The notes under the pieces were generated by a model, which made no database searches, was not told the DNA's origin, and worked only from the letters and a program-made list of their open reading frames with translations. Shown here piece after piece: positions 10,856 to 61,169 of a stretch of DNA of 64,000 bases. Source of the DNA: Syngnathus acus (Eukaryota > Chordata > Actinopteri > Syngnathiformes > Syngnathidae); assembly GCF_901709675.1 (NCBI RefSeq), contig NC_051088.1:18237193-18301192 (forward strand), in the 5' to 3' direction. The translations under genes were made by a program, and so were the position numbers. Every line of letters begins with the position of its first letter. The stretch's first letter is position 1.

Positions 10856-11840
10856 ACTTGAAAGAAAAGGGAAGTTTGCAAACACACATCCAATAAATAG
10901 CAAACAATAACAAGATTCTCACAATATCAAGCGCAAATTTTTAGATTCCTTTTGTCACCCCGTGAGCGCAGGTTGGACCTCCACCCCTTCCAAAAAAAGA
11001 TCAAAAAGTCTGCATATTCTCAATCTTGGGAGTTAACGATACTGAGCCAGAAGAGGGGAGGAAAAAAAAAACTCATTGGAATGAACAAAGGCAGCCGTTT
11101 GCTTAAGTGTGGCTCGTGTGCGCCGAGACGGACAAGCCGTCCATGTCCAACGTTCATTTCCATTCCACACAATTCTATGTACATGCGTCAAAACTCCACA
11201 GAACCGTCTGTGGCAACTGTGAACCAAACCGAAGGAAAAACAAAAGTTCTCCCCACTTCACTTTGAAGGGCAAAGGCGATAAAGGACGACAACCTGGATC
11301 AGGATTCCGATGCGTCGATAACAGTCAAGAGGACGTCAATCCTTAAAGGTAGGTGCGGTCGCCGACTTGTTTAGGTCAGTCAAGGACAGATTACAAATTG
11401 TGAACCGTGGGCTCGGTTGCTTCGACAGGTCATTAAAGTGCAAGTCTGTGGCAGTACGACTCGGTCCACAGTGTGCCGTCGGACCGCCCGACACGCGGAG
11501 CTTTGCAATAGATTGAGACCCCAAAAAAATGAAAAGTCGACCACTTCCTTCCCTCGCGCTAACAGTGATCCCTGGTTTCCATGGTGATTGTGATGGCAAA
11601 GTCGCAGGCAGATGTCTGCCATGTCCTCGGTCTCAATCTCAAAGAGACTGGCAGAGCAAACACTGCATCAGAGGTAAAAAGAGGTAAGCAGAAAAGGACT
11701 TGCGATCACTCTCCGTCAACTGTGTGTTCGCTTATTTATAAATCATTCCATCCCACCGTGGGGTCAAGAGATTCCTGAAAGATCCTCAAAAAGATCTCCA
11801 CAAACAGGTTGTCGAAGCGCAAGCGGGAGCCGAGTAGGTT

Positions 11841-46870
<35,030 letters not shown>

Positions 46871-49800
46871 CTGGGTATCTGAACAAAAGCCTCTCTTCCA
46901 CAATTCTGAGAAGACAAAAGAAAGACGATGAAATCAAATTTTCCCTCTTATTGTCATTTTGCAACTCATAATCGTCATATTTACAAACATTACAGAATTT
47001 GGTGTTATTTGTGTAATGAGTCATGTTTTTCTCTGTGCTAGATTGTGAAGAAAAAAAAACACAATTATAGCAAAAAAATTTAAAAGGGCACAACTGCCAA
47101 GAAGTCACATTATAAATTTGCAAAAGTGTTGAGAAGGTGATTCATTAAGGCCACATGTGACTGAAATGTACAATCGTGAAAACCAATCTCCAAATCATAC
47201 ACCCCCAACAAGCAGTTGACCTTCTCCCAATAGAAGCACTGCAACACTTGGTGTTCTTATTGAGTAACAATTGTTTGGAGGTGCCACAGTTATCTTTCTT
47301 TTTTTATTTCACCACCAACAGTGTGGTTGCCATTATTATTGTCAAGGAAGAAGCGGATCGTCTTGGCCACTGTAGGTATATTATACCATAAAGAAAAGAT
47401 ATGAGGGGAAAAGAGGAGAAAGTGTGACTATTTGACAGACTTTTGGCTCCATTCATTGACTGCACTCGTGCATTACGTTGACAGAGACTCCTTACACTTG
47501 GCTTTTTCAGCCTCAGGCAAATGTACAAAAGTACAGCATAACTATAGTCTGGTATTATTGCAAAACACCCGTTTCCAATATGCTGTATTGCTTAGCGGCG
47601 GCTGTCTGGATGACGCTCCATACCTAGAAACATTACGTTTTTTAAAAAAAAAAAACATGAGCTACGATGTGGCATTTTTCAGGTAGTTGGCTGTCAAAGT
47701 GCCTTTTAGATATACAGCAGAGCTTGCATTTTAAATTCAAATACTGTATCAATGACAGTTATCGTGATCAAGATTAAAAAAAATTCTCAATTTTTGCAGC
47801 CTTCGTTAAAGCGCGTTGTATGATTTGCCAGTTTTCAAGATGCAAGTTCGAAAAGCTATGCATTAAATACAAATCAATTAGCAATGAAAACATTAGGTTT
47901 TCTTTACATTATACGCAATAGATGTCATTTGGCTGCTTTACTCTGGAATTAAAAGTACTGGTGTGTGATTCTCAGTTAGTGGTCCCAATATCAGTCTCAA
48001 ACCCAAATAAAAAAAAAAAAAGCCAAGTACTTGTGTCACAAAGTGCTTCGGCACACGGTGCTAAATAAATCAGACCAAGAGAAATAAATAAACTGGACAT
48101 TGTTTCGATTCTACTCTAAGAAGAAGAATAAAGTATATTTAGCAAAAAGAAAGACAAGCCAGGCTAAGGATCTTTCAATAATGAATGTGACATAAAGACA
48201 ATGACATCAATAGATGCCACATCCCAACCGCTGTAGTTTGATGTCTAAAAACAGCCCAGCAATAAATACACAGAAATCTCTTTTTAAACACTGTCTGACA
48301 GGTTGATTCGAAAGTGTGTGTCGGAGACAGAAAAGGTGTGTGTGTGCGGTGTCATTAGATGTGACAGCCACATTACAACATGTTCACTAAAAAGTTGAGA
48401 GGGAGGATGGGGGGGGGGGGCACATTTAGGGCAGACCACCAAGGCTCACCACGAGCGTGAAATGGAGCATTGAACCAATAAACAAGGACTTGCTTTCACC
48501 ACAAGACAAAGCTCTTGAACTTTCACCTCGGAGCTTCTGGTCTTGCAAAATCGAGGTGATGGACGTGCTACAAAGAATAGCCCATTTATGACAATTTGAA
48601 GAGCGACGTGCATGCAAAAATAAACATTCCGATTTGAATTTTGGGATTGCAGACCCAATTGTTATCCACTTTTTTTCTGTTCACAAAAGGCATTTCACAC
48701 TTGAACACAAAGAGATGCAGGTGATAACAAAAGCTAGGAGGACGAGGAAAGTGACAAAGGGAGATGCGCACGTCGCCGAAGCATTATCGAAACATTGAAG
48801 GAGATGGCGGAAAACAAAGCCGAGCGAGCCTAAAACATGAACACGGAACATTTAGGCAGTGCATTAACAGCTGCCTTCCCTGCTCTCGTCTGGACGAAGA
48901 CTAAATCGCGGGGATGCCGAGTGTTACCAAACGCAGCGGTGATTTGTTTTGGGAACGCCACAGCTGTCAGGTCTGGTGGGCCTCTCGGAGAGATGACAGC
49001 TTGCCTGGGCCAAGGTGACAGCAACGTTTGCTGCGGGGCCGGCACACTTCAGGTCACGTTTAGCAAAGCTCTGCTCAACCTGATGGCTTGTAGGATCACA
49101 TAAATCCTCAATGTCTCCCACGTCCGCTCAGACGTGTCTCCTGTGAGCAGAACTGGACCACTGCGAGGAAAAAGGCTCGGATCAATTTTTGCTCATTCAT
49201 AACCTTTTATTGAGATAAGCATTTATTTAACCAGCAAAGATTGAGAAATGCGTGGATATGTGTTTCATAAGGCAACAAGATATGTTTTTTTTTTTCCGGT
49301 GTTTTTCCTCTGGCTGACGCATTGCTGAAAGAAATCTATTGCTGTTCTAACCTTGAGATATTTTTTTTTTCTTTCTGCGTTGGTATGATGGAAATATCAA
49401 GAGTCTTCTCCAATCACCTTTGCAGACAAACTTTAAAGGCACAGCATCCTTTCTCTTACTTCTCAGGGCCACTTGCATTCAATGTTGTAAAGACAGCCCA
49501 TTTCTATAAGGTAAAAACATTATTGCCGCACACAAGACCAGAAAAGCCTTCAATTGTGAAAGCACCCTGCTAATTATTTTTTCTCGGTAGCTAGAGAAAT
49601 ACAAGGTCAATCTTCAACTAACTTCTTAGAGGAAACTGAAATATCACAATACGTAGCGACCAGTCAATCTTACCAGCCATCATCCTTTCATTTCAAAAAG
49701 TCAAGCGGAATCCTGATACTAAATTCACACTGTCACACTGACACTACAGCCCGGAGAAACTTAGACAAACCACATTGCTTGAAAAATGACATGACACTTT

Positions 49801-50643
49801 GAGCTCTTCTTACTTCCGTCTCTGAGCTGATCAGAAATTTCTTTTAATTGTATAAATGTGAGAGACTTTCATCAATTTTACAAACATGGAAGTACAACTC
49901 ATTTGTTTACGGTTGTGATCAATTTTTAACCCTCGCTGCAAAAACTATGCTACCTATCGGAGCGTGACATTTTACATGAGTTGAGGAGGAAGAGGTGATG
50001 ATGTTGTACCAGGACTGATTGTCAAGCAAGGCGGAGATGACATCAACCTGTCCTCACTTGTGTATCATGCAAATTTTCCGTATAGTGCAGCTAATGGGGC
50101 TGATCTAATCTCTAAGGTTTTTTATTTCACTTTTGAGCATGAAACGTAATCCAGGAATCCAAAATGAAATTTTGTGAACAACCACCACAACCAGAAATAT
50201 CATGACTTAAACAAACACTTCAGAAATAGCCATTAAGGAGAAAGAAATGAAAACATGAGGGAGGAAAATGTTTGCTTAATCACATATAGACTCACACATA
50301 GACTCTGAGTATGCAGTTAATCAGAGAGGAGGGACTTTTTAAAGAGTGTATTTTGACCTCTAAACGGTCCGCAGGCCTAATTGGCTTGTTTCTTTTCAGC
50401 ATGTTCAACTCCGTCCAGAACCAACAATCCCAAATCTCTCCACTGTTGTTCCTCTTTTTTTTTCTTAGAGATTTACTTGACATATAAAAATATCTTCATC
50501 CTTCCTTCCATGAATTTTCTTCAGAAGACACAAGATGGCTGACATTCGGTTTTGTTTCAGTGAAGGTGCCACCAGAGCTTCGAGACTCTGTCATCCTTCT
50601 GACTCCAAATCAGAAGTGACTGTCGTCGTTCGGCCCTGGCTGA

Positions 50644-50648
<5 letters not shown>

Positions 50649-50678
<30 letters not shown>
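50649..50678. repeat. (CA)n microsatellite
   Basis: About 14 CA units. Confidence 0.9.
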
Positions 50679-50681
<3 letters not shown>

Positions 50682-53600
50682 AAAATCAAGGGCCCCCTTG
50701 CTCTAAAATCACACATACACATTGTTACGGTCCTCAAACACACAAACGCATATAAGCGCTAAAACACACACGCTTAGCAGAGCCTTCGTGGTGTTGCGGC
50801 TGCTTTGTGCCGGTCACATCATACCAAAGTCACTTTAGGCAGACAACTAAAGTGATGAGACGTGATGGAGTGAGAGGAAGGGGCTTCTTCCTCCTTGTGT
50901 GTGTCTTTCTATTCAATTTGTCGCTCCGAGCCTGTCCTCTGCTTCCTTGACCCGAGACCAATACAAACGACCTTGTGGACCAAACACGGAGGCAAACTTT
51001 GTTTACATGAGCTTTCCCTTGGATGGGTTCCTCTTTAAAGGGGAAGTTGATCCCCTTTAAAGGGGAAGTTGACCCCCAGCCGGTAGGCTGCTCAGAAAAT
51101 TGCCACCCTCATCTAATCACGGTGCATACAAATTGCACTCGTCTGCTCAGAAAATGTCACAGTTCTGCACATTACTTGATAAAATGGGTTTAAACGGGGT
51201 GAACAAGTGAGCAACAACAGAGTTGCAGCTCTTCAGACAGATTGGAGTCAGACTGTGTTTTGACCGTCACACATCTGAGGTGCATGGGCAGAAAGTATTA
51301 TTTAATTGAATGCTCATTTTCAATGATTGGTTATGTCATCACTCTTTTGCAATTAGATGAGCAGCAATGATTCTACGCTCACTTTCCCTTCACGACATGA
51401 GGGCAGTCAAAGGTCATGGTGAAACGCAAGCACGGAGGCAGAGCGGGACATGAGGAATCCAGAAAAAAAGAAAGAAAGCAAGACTAGATCAGGTGAAGAG
51501 ATATGACCGATAGACAACAAGTGAAAGGCAAGAAGGAAGAGGAAAATGAGTCAGGGAGCCAATATTTTCAAACAGCTTTGCTTCCACTCAACTGGGCATC
51601 AAGGCCATTATCCCGGGGTTAATCCCCAATCCGACAGAGCTGGCAGCCTTTCGGGACAAGCCAGCTTGTTCACCCATCAACAAGGCTGGAAATGAAAATA
51701 ACACGCACACACACAATGCCAGCGAGAGACCGGTAGACCAGCTACATTAAAAAATATATATATATTAGGAATTATTATTCTTGGCTCCTTCATTTTCTTC
51801 TTTTCATCCTGCACTCTTTTATCTCCTCCGTTCTCATCTTTGCTGCGGTTCTTTACATCTCCTATTTCACATATTCTTAATATCAAGTCCCCGTGCACCT
51901 ACCTGTCCCCATCAGCTTTGAGCATGCTGTATTTGCCACCTCTTTCCCTCCGGCCGTCTAGCTGGCCGCTTTCCCGGAAGCCAGGGTGGAGGGCAAAAGG
52001 ATAGTCATGTCATGTGGAGAGGCACCAAAGAAGATCCAGGAGGCTTAGGAAGACTTAATGCTACTTCCTTCATCCACCTTCATTCCCTTCCATCTCAACC
52101 AGCACCTGAAAACTCAGGTCAACACCCTTCAAGTCAGCCTCGGTCACCCATCAAGCTCCGGAGATTCAATTTCTGTGAGGGACTTAGCCTCCAGTTTTGA
52201 GCCTGTCTTAAGACATTACTATACTGGGCACCATCTCATTTTCTCACCTCCGGCTTCACGAGGTGTTAAGCCCTTCGTCTTGAAATCCAGTCACACTAAT
52301 GACAGACTAGGATCATCCCAAAATGGCGGTTTGTTTGGCTCCTCAAGCCCTCAGGTGACCCCCATGACACCAGTCAGTGATACTGCATGCATGTGACTGT
52401 ATTGTGGATGTATTGTAGTTAGCGTTGTGACAAGATTCACCAAAAATGACACTGTGCCAAAAAGCAGAGTCTGGGAGGAACAAACATTTTTGAGAATCAG
52501 ATCATGGGTTTTTGGAGAAATTTGATTTAAAAAGAAAAATGCCCTCAAATTAAAGTGAAGCAGTAGAATGTAATTATTTACTCAAGCATTTTAGTTCCAC
52601 TGCCACTCGGGGAAGCCCTTCTCCAATTGGCTGTCAAGTTGCAGTTCAAAATATCCACCAAGTAAGTTTGTACAGGTCGAAATTTCGAGGGGTTGTCCAA
52701 GGCAACGCATCAAAATTACCGTGTTGTTTCAGACAGCATCAAACATTTACATTTGTAAAATCATCAATAATCAATAAATTATTTGATGGTTGAAATAAAC
52801 GTTAATTGCAGCCTACTAATTGCAAATGTCATGTAATACATTTTGAGCAAATATTTTTTTATTGATAATTTGTTATGGAGGATTTTAGAGGTCTTTGAAG
52901 TGCTCATTCCATGATTTCTTTTTTTTTTTATTCCACAAAGATGGTGCACCCTTGTCATTTCCTTCTCAATGTGTATGCGTCGTTTCTGGGCTACGTTCCT
53001 CTCTACGCCCGCTCGGCCTCCCATGGTAACAACATGATGGACGACCTGGGGCTTAGCCTAAATTTTCTCTCTATTAAAAGCTGTGCAATGCAAATAATAA
53101 AACATCTCATTACTGTAGTTAGAGAAGTCAAATGAAAAGGTGTGGGAGGTGTGGGAGGAGGTGTGGATGATTGGAGCCCTAGGACAAAAGAGGGGTTATA
53201 AAGGAAGGCGGAGGACAGGATGGGGCGTGTGAGTGGGAGCAGAGGATGTCAAGGCGAAAGGAGGGAGGATAGAGGAGTTGAAGAAGACACAAACAGATAA
53301 CAAGACAGTGAGTCTTTGTTTTAGAATCGCTACCGTTAGATTAGCCAGTAGGCCAGACTTCAACCGCTATGTAAACAGAGCTGGGGGAAAAAATGAAAAA
53401 TTATTCTGAATCCTTACAATCATCTGTCATAGTTTGAAATGACAGCATACAGTAATGTCCATGGAGATTGGGACATGGACACAATTGTCATCATTTTGGC
53501 TGTAAAATGAAATCAACAAGATGTGCTTTAAATGCAGACTATCACATTTCATTTGGAGCAGGAAAATAATAGGAGCGATCATGAATCAAACTTTCATGTT

Positions 53601-56082
53601 TTCCCTTTTTTCCAAATGCTTTGCAGTGAATTACAATTACAAGAGAGATTAGCAGTCAACTGTCCCATTACTTTTGGCCCTTCAACGGTGGGGAAACACA
53701 TATACAACAAACTGTTGTAATTCCTGAATTGTTCAGTTGGTTTAAGATGTAAACACCCTTAAATTTAACGCAGAAAGTCAAAAGGAATTGTGAATCATGT
53801 CAATATCCCAAACAATTCTCAGTATGAGTCAGAGGTAAAATCAATCAAAGGCTTTACAAACTGATACATGCCAAAGTGACAGTGCATGAGGAATCCATGT
53901 TCACACAAAAAATAAATAAATCATAACGCCATGTGAGCTCATTGTTGTTTATTAAGATGTGTGCTTTTTGAATGACTGGATGATAATGACTCACTGGTGG
54001 CGAGCTATCTGGTGCCGAGGCGGGTGTTCAATAGAGAGAGTGTGTGTGCGTGCGTGCGTGCGTGCGTGCAGGGTAACCTGGTGGTAAAGTCACTTACTAA
54101 AAAAGCAAACAGGCATCCTTCTTAAATTCTAAATTCTTCTAAAATGAACTTTCGCTCACAATAAGTTCAGCTAAGAAAAGGGGAAAAAGTGTGATGTCAC
54201 CACCCCCCATACGCCCTCCCACACACTCCCCTTCATGGGCAAATACAGCAAATCTAATTTTCAAACACTGCAGAGTGCATGAAAAGCAGGAAAAAATATA
54301 CAAATATACAACATTCACTGGCTTCCTGAGTCTATCATACAAGTGATTTACATACAAAGACGTGTTTATAAAAGCGCACTTGTATAGAATGGCCTGAGGC
54401 TGCCGTGTCACTCATCAACCTGATCAAAACGCCGCCACAATCAAACAGGGAGAAATCTTGGAGCTCTTTGGCAAATCTGTCCTTCAACAGCAGAAATAAA
54501 AAATAAATAATAATAAAAAAAAAAACGAGGTGAGATAAAGGGAGAAGAATCAAGCAGAGAGGAGAGGGGCATCTAAATATAGAAGGACTCACATTTTTGG
54601 AGTTGGAGAAAAGACGGTGAAGGAGAAGAAGGACAGGAGGAGATGGGGGTGCGAGAGAAAAAAGGAGAAGGAAGAGCGATGGAGAACAAAAGCAGTGTTG
54701 TGGCGGATAAAGAAGAAAAGTAGCTTGAGATCGATGTGCAGTGGACGAATAGAGAACTGGGCATCGGGGACACTTGAGCGGAAGACTCAATGTAGCACGT
54801 TTCCACTACAAATGTTCATCAATCAACAGTTCAATATGTGTTATTATACTACTTAAACTGTTGCTTTGAAAGAAGAAATATGGTATAATCTATGTAATAT
54901 TGTCAGATAAGTTCCTCGCAGCCCGCAGACACAAAGTAGTTTTTATTAAGCGCAAAAAAAAACTTAAGCAGCAATCCAGCGTGAGTCGCTTAGTTGTGTA
55001 TCAGTTGGTTTTTTTACCCCACCGATAGCCAAAGGTTGTTTTTCAGGCAGATATTTTTTGGGGAGGTAAAAAGAAAAAGCAATGTAAAGTTTGCTTTGTT
55101 GTGCCTCAAGGCTACAAACTCCTCTGTGATGAATCTCCAAGTCTCATGGACAGCCTCACATTTGTCTTGCTCCTCTTTCCAGACGTCTCCTTTTCTGTCT
55201 GTCTGTCTTCTCGTCTAAAGTGGGCATTGACATTACATAGACTGACACCTTCTGACTAACACGAAAGACGGCCGCGACTTGCAGGCTTATGGCGCTGATG
55301 TTAAACTCCTGCAACCCCTGCAGCCACAAAAAGCAAATTAATTTGTGCAACTGGCACGATATACGCCATCAATAGCCAAGGACGACGCCCACCTTGGAAA
55401 TTTCATTTGAAGAAATCACGCAAATTTCCCTTTTTTGTGAGGAAGGGACGGTATTAGGTGTCCGTGGAAATGCCCTGAACAAAAATCAAATGGGGGGGTG
55501 AGACAGTACAAGGCGGTGTACAGAGGTGAGAAAGCGATTAAAAAGAAGAGGGCAAGGAAGAAAGACTTGACGAAGGGATGAGGAATGACAATGAGTGAAA
55601 GGTGTGAGCTGAGACAAGATGAAATGAAATGACAAGTGATGTTGAAAGTTCAGCGTGAGAATTAACAGAGCCGCAGACAATGAGGCGACCGCAATGAGTC
55701 GACGTTTCGTTTTGTGTTCACATACAGTCAACGTAAAACTCAGTGGGGGGAAATTCGCCCCTCGCAGCTTAAAAGGGGATGTGGACTTTTTCACTTCTGT
55801 TCAGGTCTGGCTTGATCACTCCTGGTTGAAAACAGGAACTGAATTCAACAAAAGACTTCCAGCAACAATGACTGATCTCTATTTTCAAGAATACCCATCG
55901 GCAGATGAGACTACACACTCATTACACACGCACACAAGTGATTTGTTTCAAGAAACTCAAAATGTCAAGCATTAACCATTTTTAAAACAAGCACAGTCAC
56001 TCTGATGTCTCAATGGCAATTCATAGTCAACAGTTATTAAAGCCGAACTAGGGACTCCACTTATTTTCTATACCTCTCGTTA

Positions 56083-56285
56083 GGGTTGACTTGGGTGAGA
56101 GGAGGGCTACACCCTGGACTGGTCGCCATTGGGACAAACATCCATTCACACTCACTCACGTTCAAATGCACGTACAATTCAGACCACGTGTTTTCGGAAC
56201 GTGGAAGTAGAAAGGAGTGAGTGAAAACCCACGCAAGTACAGAGAGAACATGGAAACTCCACAGAGAGAAAACAAAAACTGTCAA
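56083..56285. mobile_element. Fish dispersed repeat fragment (SINE-associated family)
   Basis: The order gggtgagaggagggctacaccctg, ggactggtcgccat, ccattcacactcac, then aaaacccacgcaag and agaacatggaaactccacag follows a very common teleost repeat. It is diverged and lacks the tRNA-like end. Confidence 0.6.
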
Positions 56286-59200
56286 GGCTAAATGAAGTCA
56301 AAATGACAAATGTGAAAGCAATAAAATATGATGTGTGATCATTTTGGCATTGACACTGGCGCTAGACAACAAGAGCAGGGTTGTTGGTCCATTGAGAGTG
56401 CGACGACAAAAAAAATGTACAGGATTGCCATGGCGATGAAAATGAGGCTCTTGTCTTTGTTAGCTACTAAAAGTCTATTTCAAATGAAGCTGAGGCAATT
56501 GTTTTAAGGTAAAAATAATATGACACAATATTGTGTTGAAGGTTAGAAGACTTCAATTGAATGTGGCTCTTTCCAGGAAAGTATTACATCAGGACCAAAA
56601 CCTGCAAATCGTCTTTGTGATTTTGCAATCATCTTCAGGAACAATAGCAAAGTAGTAATGCATTAATTCTCGAGACACCTTTTCTGTCTTATGATGTAGT
56701 AAGCACTATTTCATATAACTTTGCGACTTTGTTTTGTATAACTATTTGTTTTAAATATTGCAGAGCTCTCTTGACCTTTTAGATTTAAATTGCCCCATTG
56801 GGTCAAAGGCAGCAACACTGATCCTGCATGGTACCCTCATAGTAACTGTTGCACTAACAGGATATATAAATATGAGCAGGAATGAGAAAGGGAACAGGAA
56901 GAGGGTGAAAATGTAAGAGGGAGGAGAGCAAGGGTAAAAATGAGAAATAGAGTAGGGGAGGCCACAGGAGGCACCTGGCCCACTTACAGTAGGGTGACTG
57001 GAGGAGGAGGAGAGGCGGGGGATGAAGGAGTGGGAGGAGTATTGGAGCAGGATGAGTAGAGGGCACGGAGAGGACGGGGGCACGTGTGAGGTGAAGCGAC
57101 CAAAAGGTGAGCAGAGAAGAAAGCTCTTTATTCCAAGTTACGTTTTAATACATTTTACAATTATGTTCATAATATCACTCCAGAATTTCTTTTCACATAC
57201 TCTTTTGAGTTTAGAGCCATTTGAATTAAATATTACTAGTTCTACCATCAAACACCATCAATTTAGTTTGGGCGTTCATTCCTCTTATTTCTATCAAAAT
57301 ATTTCATACTGTCAATTTAAATAATGCATAAATAGCTTGGGACCTAATACTGAACCTTGTGGAACACCATAATACACTTATACGATGTGATTGTGAATTA
57401 TGGATTTAGAATCTAGAAAGAATTATATTTGATTAATCTGCCATGAGTGTTGGGGTGCGAATGAGATCGGCCAGTCCATAGTAAGACGAGAAAGACTGTG
57501 TACCCCGCCATCTCGCACTCACCACCGACAACTCTTCTAAAACTAAACCCTGTATTTAGTTTACCTGCCTTACCAACTGTAGCTTTCCAGTTTCTAACAC
57601 TTGATGTTGAATGAGTGTTGAATGAGTGTTAGAGAGAGAGAGCAACAGAGAGCGAGAGAGCGAGAGAACTTAGAAAAAGATGGCCAAAATCTCATGCCAC
57701 CCTACAGACACAGTGCAGATGTAGTTTCAAAAATATGGGGGGGCTGGGGGGTAAAACAGGTGCGATGGAGACGACGTAGGAGGGGACTGGTGGAGAAAAA
57801 GTGGCCTTGTGATGCTTTGAATGGAGGTGGTACGTGGGCGTGTGACGAAATACTAACACCTCACCCAAAGTATGAATAAGCGACCACAACAAGCCGACGA
57901 AGGTTCAATCTCTTCTCCCGGCGCAGCCTGCCTATAGCACTAATATCCCATAATTCCACCCACAGTCCTCGCTCTACATCACATCAATGAATATTTTATG
58001 TCCTGATGGCACTTTTAAAGCAAAAACTAATTAGCAAATCCGAGTTGATCTGGCATTAGTCATATCAGGCCAATTAAAAGCCAAGTCCTACTGTACATGT
58101 TAATGGCAGCCAAGTGGAATAATTGTATGTTGAGCAGAGGAGTGAATGTTAAACAGGTCTTGTTAGCGGCACTTTAGCACTCCAGTTCACAACTGGATTA
58201 CTAAAGTCCGCAAAGCCGGATAATGTTCAACAGCGGCAAACAAAGAGCCCATCCATTTGTTGGTGTCACCATCAAGTCCACAGGGTCAGGGATGACACTC
58301 CAAGTCGCAGGAATAATCAATCCTAGAGATACAAACTGAATTTGTTTCTTGACAAAGGTCTGGAAAATACTTCAATTTAAATTCATCCTTGCCCATTGAA
58401 AAGAATTGAAACCCGTATAGTTGAATTTCCAGTAATACGTTTTTGTTTTTGGGTATGCTTCTAAAGTCGCCCTGAGGTTTTAGAGGTTGCGAGGTGCTTT
58501 AGACCATAATGGGTTAAATCACTCCAGTCTCCCCCCCATAAATGTACAGTTGATCATCAAGTGCTCAGAAAGCTGTTTTTCCACCATGTTCCTGCTTGTG
58601 TCACATATAGAAGTGAGCAGACAAAATTTGTGGATTCTGTTTCTAAACTGATGAGTTTGGATTAGGATAGACTGTACGGACACAGAATAAACTATAAGAC
58701 GCATATTAAAAACAACAACATAGCTTGCTTTTGGTTTCATCAACCCCTCTCTCGTTTTTCTCTCCCACGTTCAGCACATCTCTCTCTCTCTTACCTGAGC
58801 TTTGATATGGAAATGTGGCACCAGGCAGAGCCAGAGGCTAGCGGACCATTTCTGAAGATGTATTTGCTCCAAGCCACTCAATTTCTCATCAATTGCTGTC
58901 GCTGTATGTACAAAAAATAAATTCATTCACTTGAAAAATATCAACTGACAAGTATGTACTTTTTTGCGGGGGGAAAGCTTTCAGCACCGTCCACACTTAA
59001 ACTTACACCTTCAGTAGAAGTCGGGCTGATCATCTTTCTGCACAGAGTTTAAGACTCTAAGTCACTTGTAAATGAACAACTAAGAGAGTGCGCGCGTGTG
59101 TATGTGTGTGTGCCCGCTGGCATGCCTGCCAGGTAATTACATTGAGGATGGCCACTCTGCGCGTCCAACATTCCGAGTCATTCAAGGACAACTGGCGCAG

Positions 59201-60698
59201 CATGCGGGAAGAAGTTGAATAAATAAATCATAATACATTTGAATTGATGCTGACCAAAAAAATCTGCTGTTTGTCTTGAATGAAATGAATGAATGAATTA
59301 ATGGATGAATGAATGATAGTTAATAAACAAGAATGAATGCATTTTTAGTTCAAATTGATTTCCTAATTGAAAACTCAATAACCAAGAATAGAGACAAAAG
59401 GAGCTCCAATGGACATGCAGGTGCATGCATGCGAAATACGTACAAGCACCATCACATCCATGGAGACTTGCCTGTGTGTGTGTGTGTGCGTGTGTGGTGG
59501 GGGTCGTTCATGTTGAGGGTACGTCAAACTCACCTGTTCCTAATTGGGGGGCGGGGAGATGAGCATGTTAGATAGGTGGACAAAAATGACAGATGCTACA
59601 CACACACACACATCCCCCACTGGCTCCCCACTAGGATTAGGAGCACCTGTATTCACAATGTGCTACGGAAGGCAGTTAATCTAAAAAGCTTTAGGAGTTG
59701 TCCGAGGTGGGGGGGAGCAGCCCGCAATTGGCTCCGGCTCACTGTGAGCCAAAGCCGTGAATCAAGTAGTGAGAAGGATAACATTCAAGATGGGATGCGT
59801 ACAACAGTGAACTTTGGGGGATCTCTTTTAAAGTGAGAGCAAACAGTTAATCCAGTGGCCTGCTAGCCAGGTGAACACATTAACAAGTTATTACTACAAA
59901 AAAAGTGGCAGAGATAAAACAATGCATGAAGCATGTATCCCGTTACGGACCGTTTGACCTCTTTTCCGCATTTCTCTACGGTCATTAAGAGGTGTATGGT
60001 TACCATCTACATAAAACACACACACACACTAGGGGGGGGGGGGAGTACACTGCGTCCCTGGGGATAGAAGCCCACTAAGCAACTAGCACACGTCAGCCTA
60101 CAACCTACACGGGGGCACCGAGCACCTCCTACACACCAGCAGGCTCGCACATACACCAACAGAGAGGGGGCAGCGTCACGAGCCTCCAAACTGGCACCCG
60201 AATCATGCCGTGCCAAGCCGTGCCTCCCCCACTTATTGCTGGCATTGCGGCAGCATCTGACTGAAAGCTCCGCCCTCCTCGTAAATGGTACACAGACACG
60301 CCGCTCATTGCTTCAGGGCCCATGAGCAAGGCACTAAACAAACAACTGCAACCACCTTCAATTTAGCCAACCCAAATCCAATCTTCAACCCAATCTGCAC
60401 AAAAAGCTCACCGGTCAAATGTCGGGTTGACCCACCAGCGCTTGCTTACTCCCATCCACACTCCAACTACCATGTGGACCACCAAAACTGAGCAGAAGAT
60501 GTGTTCAAATCTCACCTCAGGTCATCATCTTTATAAAGTTTCAGACATAAGCTCAAACCCGAGTGGAAAGTAGTTTATAATCTCACAGGCAACGTGCAGC
60601 TAATATTTTTTCCATCTCACAGTGGATTTCGCCCCCGCATGCCTCCTCCACTCACCTTCTCACTGCCATCTTGGTCAGTGGTTAGACTCTAACCTGTG

Positions 60699-60699
60699 T

Positions 60700-60727
<28 letters not shown>
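60699..60727. repeat. (CA)n microsatellite
   Basis: About 14 CA units. Confidence 0.9.
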
Positions 60728-60731
<4 letters not shown>

Positions 60732-61169
60732 CGTGATGCTCTTCTTGTTAGGGTAGCACAAAACACCACCTCAGGGAAGCACAGGGCTCCTGAGGCAGAC
60801 CAGGTGGTGTCAAGAAAAGATGCAGCGAGAACTTTTGGGCCAAACAAAACTGACGGAAATATACATACACAGACACATATAATAGAATATGTAATCCTAC
60901 AATAATTGAATAACTGAATAAAGGAATTTGGAGGGCTTACCATATCAAGCTGGACTTCTTAACCTGGAATGACGGAGGAAAAAACAACCGCACAAATCCG
61001 ATCGGGCCTTAAGACAATTTGGGAAATCAGCAGACAGTCTTTTAATCCAAAAATCCTGTTAGTTGCTGTCAAACTGTGCCGTGTGGGGCCCTTGACGCAA
61101 ATACTTTTTCCGTGGCTTTGTTATAAATTCATTGAACACAAACATGTGGGTCGACAGCTCGATAAAGAA

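Larger units (their letters stand above)
8576..11840 (-). other. zbtb46: Probable zbtb46 3' UTR and flank
   Basis: There is no coding exon after the stop at 11841. Contents are ordinary mixed sequence with a short CA repeat (9515-9546), an AAT/AAC-rich stretch (10278-10350) and the long CACT array (10450-10855). The extent as UTR is inferred from the absence of a nearer polyadenylation signal. Confidence 0.4.

Noticed and set aside
10295-10910. Three overlapping plus-strand frames encoding THSL repeats
   Set aside because: They are translations of the CACT array in all three frames, with no flanking domain or splice logic.
48837-49103. 88-codon plus-strand frame
   Set aside because: No domain, no splice signals that extend it, and no relation to neighbours.
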